Shown here: piece after piece, positions 1-64,000 of the stretch
Layout of the letters: every line of letters begins with the position of its first letter
Position numbering within the stretch: the first letter of the stretch is position 1
DNA from: Eriocheir sinensis
Lineage: Eukaryota > Arthropoda > Malacostraca > Decapoda > Varunidae
DNA length: 64,000 nt
Direction: 5' to 3'
Assembly (NCBI RefSeq): GCF_024679095.1
Contig: NC_066509.1
Span: 15,108,989-15,172,988, forward strand
Made by a program: the position numbers and the translations under genes
The notes under the pieces: generated by a model
Database searches by the model: none
Seen by the model: only the letters and a program-made list of their open reading frames with translations
What the model was told of the DNA's origin: nothing

Positions 1-126
1 AATAATAAAACCATAATTTGAGTTTTGAAAATGAGCGGTACCTGCTGTACAGGTGACCCGTTGGAGATATCGGCATAATCTGTAAAAATAAGAAGCAAAA
101 CAAGCAGTATCCATTAACAAATTATC

Positions 127-444
127 CTATTCCCTATTTCTTACACACCACAACTTTTCCAGAAAACTCTTCATGGCTTCTATAATTCTCTCATTTGCTT
201 CAGCACTCAGTCCCAACAGCAGCAGCAGCAGCAGCATCCATTCCCTCTCCGTTCTTGCAATCCTCCCATTCACATTCCAGCCCATCTCACTCAGTGCCAC
301 CCACATCATCTCTGTCATTTCTCTCCGGTACCTCCCACACACCAATATCACATGCGCGACAGTTTTATCCACACCCCTGTCACACATCTGACGCACTTTT
401 CTGCGGGACTCAGACCACCTGTAATTTCTTGCATTCACATTCAT
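127..444 (-). pseudogene. LINE C-terminal fragment with post-RT zinc knuckle
   Basis: The antisense reading frame of 105 codons contains CDRGVDKTVAHVILVC, the Cys-x-x-Gly ... His ... Cys pattern found after the reverse transcriptase domain in several LINE clades. A run of seven Leu codons comes from a (CAG)n tract on the + strand at about 219-235. The RT core is not present; the sequence to the right is non-coding and ends in a (GA)n tract. It is probably a 5'-truncated insertion upstream of the host gene. Confidence 0.55.
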
Positions 445-604
445 ACACTGCGCTCGAGCTTGGAAGAGAAGATCACCACCCAGGTTTCCATCATACCAGC
501 TGACACACTACGGGGCTTCCTTTTCCCTGTACCACTCCAAAGTACTCTTTCGCTGTGCATTTTTCGTGTGCATATGGATCGAGAACACCAAGCTCGATCT
601 GTGC

Positions 605-747
<143 letters not shown>

Positions 748-855
748 CATAGAAAATCAGACCACACAGACCCCATGGTCCAGACTTGGTGGTCTGTCCT
801 TAAACCTAAGTGATTTTACATTAATCAGAAGACTCCAAAACGTTGCATTTCTACT

Positions 856-1675
856 CTAGTTGATATTAAGTTGAAGGAAGTGACGGTCGAGCTTATTTTT
901 GAAGGAGTCAGTCGTGTTACACTGGACCACTGATGGTGGGAGCTTATTCCATTCTCGCACTACAACGTTGGTGAAGAAAAATTTGGTGCAGTCTGAATTT
1001 ACTTGTCTACATCTAAGTTTTACGCCATTGTTCCTCGTGCGCAAAGTGTCATCGATCATAAACAATGTTGATCTGTCTACATTCGTGAAACCATTAAGTA
1101 TTTTAAAACATTCGATCAGTTTTCCTCGGAGGCGACGTTTCTCAAGAGAGAACATGTTAAGGGTAGAAAGCCTTTCTTCGTAGGATTTGTTGCGCAAGAA
1201 AGGGATAATTTTCGTTGCCCGACGCTGAACACCTTCTAATTTAGCAATATCCTTAGCATGGTGGGGAGACCAAAACTGTACCGCATATTCCAAGTGGGGT
1301 CTGACTAAACTGTTGTAGAGCGGGAGTATTACATCTTTATTCTTAAATAAAAAGTTTCTTTTAATGAAGCCCAACATTCTGTTCGCTTTATTTGCTGCAT
1401 CGATGCATTGCTGTGAGAATTTGTGGTTTGACGCGATTTTGACCTCCAAGTCTTTGACGCATTGAACGCTTTTGAGTTTAACGCCGCGCATTTCGTAATC
1501 GAACTTCTTATTCCTCGTTCCAACTTGAAGGACCTGGCACTTGTCTACGTTAAAGGGCATCTCCCATCTATCCGACCAAGCTGAAATTTTGTGCAAATCC
1601 TCTTGGAGGCTTTGCCTGTCTTCGTCAGTGAGAACCGAGTTACCAATCTTTGTGTCGTCTGCAAATTTACTAATG

Positions 1676-1679
<4 letters not shown>
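856..1679 (-). pseudogene. CR1-group LINE, family A copy 1, RT C-terminal part
   Basis: The antisense frame begins within SKFADDTKIGNSVLTDED, which holds the FADD form of the RT catalytic motif, next to the (GA)n tract at 1679. It continues through KISAWSDRWEMPFNVDKCQ, IKRNFLFKNKDVILPLYNSL, VRPHLEYAVQFWSPHH and RRATKIIPFLRNKSYEERL to a stop at about 856. This is the palm end and thumb of a CR1/L2-like LINE. The fingers and endonuclease are missing because the copy stops at the microsatellite. A second copy of the same family lies at 7990-14707. Confidence 0.85.

Positions 1680-7024
<5,345 letters not shown>

Positions 7025-7081
<57 letters not shown>
7025..7081. repeat. (GT)n microsatellite
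   Basis: A pure GT tract directly at the truncated 5' edge of the antisense LINE and about 120 bases before exon 1 of the host gene. Confidence 0.97.
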
Positions 7082-7083
<2 letters not shown>

Positions 7084-7197
7084 GAACAGTTAGTTTACGT
7101 AGTTGGGTTTATTTTCCAGCACTGTATGACAAAGTTTTTCTTGTCCCCAGGACCACCATCACAGTGTGGTGTGGGCACAGAAGTTCAACAATTCGTG

Positions 7198-59838
<52,641 letters not shown>

Positions 59839-61340
59839 GCAAGTGTAACATGAATAAAGTAATAATACAAATTGGAACTTCCACTTTTAGACTCATATCT
59901 AAGGGTCTTTTATATAATTTTAAGAGTTGATGATTTTGCAAATTTGTAGTTAATCAAAGATTTGATGAAGTGAGGTAAGCAAATTATCATAATCAGTTTA
60001 GTTTTCAAGCATTCTTATACCTTAGGTTGATAGAAATTTATATGTTGTTCCTAATACAGTTCCCATACAAAGCTTATGAGGGACAAAACTAGGGAAAAGC
60101 TTTAAGAAAATCTAGAGATGCCAGAAATTGTTGGTAGTTTACACAAGTAGTGGCTTGAGGAGAAATGTAAATAACATGTTTAATACTTTTTGATGCCATA
60201 TTTTGTGAAATTACAAAAAAGGGTAGGTGTCCTTTCACACTGTAACCCTAGTTCACTTGTTAGAGAAAGCAGTGGAACCTCGGGCCATGGTCACTTCTTA
60301 TCACGAACAAATCAGTTCACAAACAAATTTCCTGAACAAAAAACATCTTGGATGACGAACGATATCTCAAGCTACGAATTAACACGCAAGCCGGCAACAT
60401 CGTGGGGCGACAAGTCAGGAGTATCAGCAGGAGAGCGTCAGTTGCTGTGTAGCTTTCGCTAAATACGCAATATGGAAGGGGACTCCCCTTCCAAACAATA
60501 TCTCTTCCTTTTCCCTTCCTCACCACCTTCCACTTATTTAAGCACACCAAGCCTTTTTCCTCAAACCGTGTTGGGGGTAGGGGCAACTGGCATCTCCAAC
60601 TTTTCCAGGTGTTCATCACACACGGCCAAGATTGATTGCCCAAATCCACAACATAAACAAAGGAGTCGCCCTGTATCGACATAGCACCATCTGCTAATAA
60701 AGTTAGGGCGGTTGAGGATTGTGCTGCAGTTACCCAAGTTATGGAATTGTTGCTGCAGTTAAATGGAAGGAAGAAGCGGTTGTGGGCACGATCATGGTTT
60801 CAAAGACAGGAGGACAGGAGTGTTTACCTAAACCTCATCAGAGAACTGTGCTGTGAAGACCGGGAGTCTTAAAATTTTCATAGAATGGAGAAAAAAAAAA
60901 GATATTTTGAACTGTGATCCCTCAGCATGGGGTGTTCTCTTATCTTGTCAGTTAAATAGTAAACAAAGCAGATCTGCCAGTGCACTTTACGAGTCTCTTA
61001 TATTGGTTGGCCATCTTTCACTGTTCCTCACTCTTTAGCCACTGCCGTCATCTGTTTGTTTACATACAGCCGTTCAGTTACTCGTATCCACAACCGTTTT
61101 CCATCTGTACGGATGGAACCAACGGCTGGACAACCGTGGTTGCCTGTAGCCCCTATGGTTGGAGGAAAATGGCCAGTGTGACACTGCCTGCGCCGTCCAA
61201 ACTCTCCTCCATACAGGTACGGTAAAGTTAAATTAAGTTTTCATCTCAATTTTATCTATTTAGTATTGTCTTTATCTTTTTTCGTGTTAGATTTGTTGAT
61301 TTTCATTGGTTTTGTGTTATGAACTTGTGCACAAATTACT
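59839..61340. other. Intron 13 start with two DNA-element remnants
   Basis: At 60270 CAGTGGAACCTCGG followed by atcacgaacaaatcagttcac looks like a Tigger-type end without a partner. At about 60610-60790 (acacacggccaagattgattgcc, ttacccaagttatgg, gcagttaaatggaaggaagaa) and 61165-61195 (ggccagtgtgacactgcc) are remnants of the palindromic family at 24606-26560. Confidence 0.6.
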
Positions 61341-61348
61341 GTTGTAAA

Positions 61349-61684
61349 AGTTTAACCCCTAAAGGGTGGGTGACGGGTTTTTGCGGTTGCTTCTTAGAGG
61401 GTGGGTGACGGGATTTCCTGCTCTGGTTTTTCCGCAGTAATTTTGAAGTTTGCGTGGAGATTTATGGATCAGCGTGACTCCTAGGCTGCCACACTACTTC
61501 ACTGTGCCATTCTCAGTGTTTCTGTGACTGTAACAATGGCAGGAGGAAAGTTTTTTGGATCTTCCTCGTCTGATAACGTACCCGAGTGTCCACAGCCAAT
61601 GACCATGACTCCTCATAAGCCTTGTGTTGCTCCCAATAGAGCTCTCAGTCTGAGTGCAATTGGGAGAGAGCTGAAAGTGACTAA
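61349..61684 (+). mobile_element. 5' end of an unidentified DNA element with a short N-terminal ORF
   Basis: TTTAACCCCTAAAGGGTGGGTGACGGG resembles a terminal region next to a TTAA-like site. An ATG at about 61536 opens MAGGKFFGSSSSDN ... PNRALSLSAIGRELKVTN, which ends in a helix-turn-helix-like segment and is cut by the LINE tail at about 61685. No partner end was found in the window. Confidence 0.4.
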
Positions 61685-63640
61685 TTCTATCTATCTATCT
61701 ATATCTCCGATGCCTTGCTCCCTTATGGGAACTTCCTTCCAGGGGGTGGCAGCGGCATAAGTGTCTCCATCTCTCCCTGTACTGGCACTCCCTTTCAGCA
61801 CATTCAATCCTGCTACTTCCAACTCCCTCGCTCCAGTACTCACTCATCCTATTGATTCACTTCACAGGTGGTCTTCCCCTGACCCCCCTCCCTCAATCCT
61901 TCCCTCATACACTCTTCACGAATTCATTCTCCCCCATTCTCATCACGTGTCCAAACCATCTCAGTGCACCACGCTTCACCCACTCCACCACTCCACACTC
62001 CACTCGACCACTCCACACTCCACTCCTTTTGCTGTTGCACCCATACCAAACCGCTCATACACGATTTCATTACTTTCTCCATCCCATCCTGACACACCAC
62101 ATGCACCTCTTATATAACTCATTTCCACTGCACGTATTAACGATTGCTGTGCTGCATTCCATGTCCACATCTCTGACACATATGACAGAGTTGGCAGGAT
62201 AATACTGTTCCTTATTCCCCTCTTTACCTCCATGCTCACACTTCTTCCTTTCATAACTCTCTAATGCACCCACCACCTGTCTGCCCTTCACTGCTCTTTC
62301 CCACACGTTACCTTCCATACTTCCATGTTTACATAAAACTGTCCCTAAATATTTATGCTCAGTCACCACCTCCATTCTCTCCTCCCCTAACCTTATCCTA
62401 GGCTTCATTGTACCCTCTGCTTTAACTCTGTACAGCTTTGCAAAATCAATGACCTGTTCTCTCGCCCTCTCAAATACCATAATCTTACTCTTTCCAACAT
62501 TCACTCTCAGCTTTCTCCTCTTACACACCCTGTCAAACTCATCCACTATCCTCTGCAGCATCCCCTCATTCTCTGCCAACAACACCGTATCATCTGCAAA
62601 CAGGCCCGCAACCAATGACTCCTCCGTACCTCTCACTTTCAGCCCTGGACCAAGCTCCCCCACTCTGGCTTTCATTTCTCTCATACAACCATCCATGTAC
62701 ACATTAAAAAGCCATGGTAACATCACACACCCCTGTCTCACACCCACACTAACACCAAGAACTGTCACCCTTCACGCGTACAGAGGCACTCGCATCCTTA
62801 TAAAAGGATCGGATTCCCTCCAGCAAACGCCTTCCCACACCATATATCCATAAAACATCCCTCAACCCCTTCCTGCCAACTTTGTCATACATCTTCTCCA
62901 GGTCCATGAATGCAGCAAACAGCTTCCTATCCTTCTGCATGTAATTTTCAACTTACATTTTGAGTGCAAATATATGGTCTACACAACCCCTCCCTTTCCT
63001 AAAAAAAACTTGTTCATCACCTGCACTTTTCTCAGTTATTTTCTTCATTCTCATTTAAAACCCTTTCATACACTTTTTCTGCCACACTGAGTAGACTTAT
63101 TCCCCTGTAACTATTACAGTCGCCTCTGCTTCCTTTTCCTTTGTACAACGGCACAACAAAAGTCTTTCTCCAATCCTCTGGGACCTCACCCTGTTCCCAC
63201 TCCATATCCGTAATATCCATTCCACAACTACACCTCCTCCATACTTCAACATTTCTGCCGTTATGCCATCAGCTCCAGGGGCCTTTCCTACTTTTAACTT
63301 CTTCATTGCCTCCTCTATCTCACCTCTTTCCACCTCTCCCTGTGGATCTGGCCACCCTACTTTGATCTTTATTCCTACACTAGTCACTTCTGCTCTCCCT
63401 CCCACACTCATTCATTACAGTTTCAAAGTTCTGCTTCCATACCTCCCTTATCTCCTCATTCCCTCTCACAAGCACCCAATCTTTCCTCTTCATGCTAAAA
63501 ATGTCATTCTTTTCTCCCCCCATTTCTCTTTTAACTTCTTTCCAGAAAAGATTTTTGTTCTGGTATTTTGCTGAAATTTTCCTTCCCAAATCCTCATCCA
63601 CATCGTGGTGATGTGATGAAGTGCAGTAACTTTTAGCTCT
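61685..63640 (-). mobile_element. RTE-like LINE, family D copy 2, antisense
   Basis: The (TCTA)n at 61687 is the LINE tail. Read leftwards from about 63600: KDWVLVRGNEEIREVW, KLKVGKAPGADGITAEMLK, EVPEDWRKTFVVPLYKGKGSRGD, SYRGISLLSVAEKVYERVL, FMDLEKMYDKVGRKGL, VGVRQGCVMLPWLFNVYMDG, GLFADDTVLLAENEG (about 62590), and the C-terminal SEMWTWNAAQQSLIRAVEMSYIRGACGVSG. It is the uninterrupted guide for copy 1 at 27855-33210. Frame shifts remain, and the endonuclease is missing. Confidence 0.87.
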
Positions 63641-63651
63641 TAAAAAGCCTG

Positions 63652-64000
63652 TGTTTGGAGGGCTGCCTAGATTGTGGTTGGCACGATGTAGTGAGCGGCC
63701 CTCACCCTCCACACACTTGACCCCACTACAAATCCCCTTCATTAAACCCATATTTTGTGACTAATTCAAGCTTCGAAAGTGGTGTTAGTGGTGAAGACAG
63801 TGACATCAATAGCATTGAATCTCACTATGGTTATGTTGGAAGGATACTGAGGCCCCTGAGGATTAATCCTACCACCCTTCAGAGTTATCAAGTTCAAAAT
63901 ATGGGTTTAATGAAGGGGCTTTGTAGTGGGGTCGAGTGTGTCGAGGGTGAGGGCCACTCACTACACCGTGCCAACCACAACCTAGGCAGCCCTCCAAACA
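63652..64000. repeat. 106-bp inverted repeat with 137-bp spacer, cut by window end
   Basis: 63652-63757 and 63895-64000 are near-perfect reverse complements (tgtttggagggctgcctag pairs with ctaggcagccctccaaaca). The spacer is open (GEDSDINSIESHYGYVGRIL, then RPLRINP) with an acidic/Ser tail slightly like that inside the piggyBac-like element at about 38230. It is possibly one end of a larger foldback or a palindromic junction. The right side lies beyond the window. Confidence 0.8.

Noticed and set aside
61760..62202. Sense-strand Pro/His/Ser-rich ORFs over 61760-63574
   Set aside because: They are reverse-strand shadows of LINE family D copy 2.

Overview
The window looks like nuclear DNA of a decapod crustacean, most probably a brachyuran crab. 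This is inferred from very long (TA)n, (GA/TC)n, (ATT)n and (CA/GT)n microsatellites, several LINE families of a type common in decapods, tRNA-derived SINEs and many TA-flanked MITEs. I see no operons, prokaryotic genes, rRNA genes or CRISPR array.

One host gene runs on the + strand from about 7.2 kb past 59.8 kb and continues beyond the window. It can be rebuilt by hand as 13 coding exons whose splice phases all agree. Together they give an open reading frame of 581 codons without a stop. The product is an extracellular protein of the calcium-channel alpha2delta/CACHD1 family: signal peptide, VWA-N-like region, VWA fold with a degenerate metal site, and the start of a double Cache region. 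It is closest to CACHD1. The later Cache, transmembrane and cytoplasmic parts lie outside the window.

Almost everything else is mobile DNA, mostly inside the introns. Intron 2 (7.8-14.85 kb) is a layered nest: a CR1-group LINE holding a short hAT MITE and a SINE, with the SINE itself split by a 4.2-kb hAT element that has an exact 8-bp target duplication. Intron 4 holds a SINE and a Jockey-like LINE that carries a foldback element and an antisense piece of itself. Intron 6 holds a 1.95-kb palindromic element. Intron 8 holds an RTE-like LINE broken by a MITE, SINEs and another LINE. Intron 9 holds a hAT element with a piggyBac-like element nested in it. The 17-kb intron 12 holds CR1-group LINEs, Tigger-like and other MITEs, a second Jockey-like LINE and one LTR with a gag start.

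Upstream of the gene (0-7 kb) are antisense LINE fragments, microsatellites and about 2 kb that I cannot classify. Downstream of exon 13 are a second RTE-like LINE and a 106-bp inverted repeat that reaches the last base. No LINE reading frame looks intact. The best-supported novelty is the structural record of nested insertions and of microsatellites growing inside LINE coding sequence, rather than a new enzymatic system.
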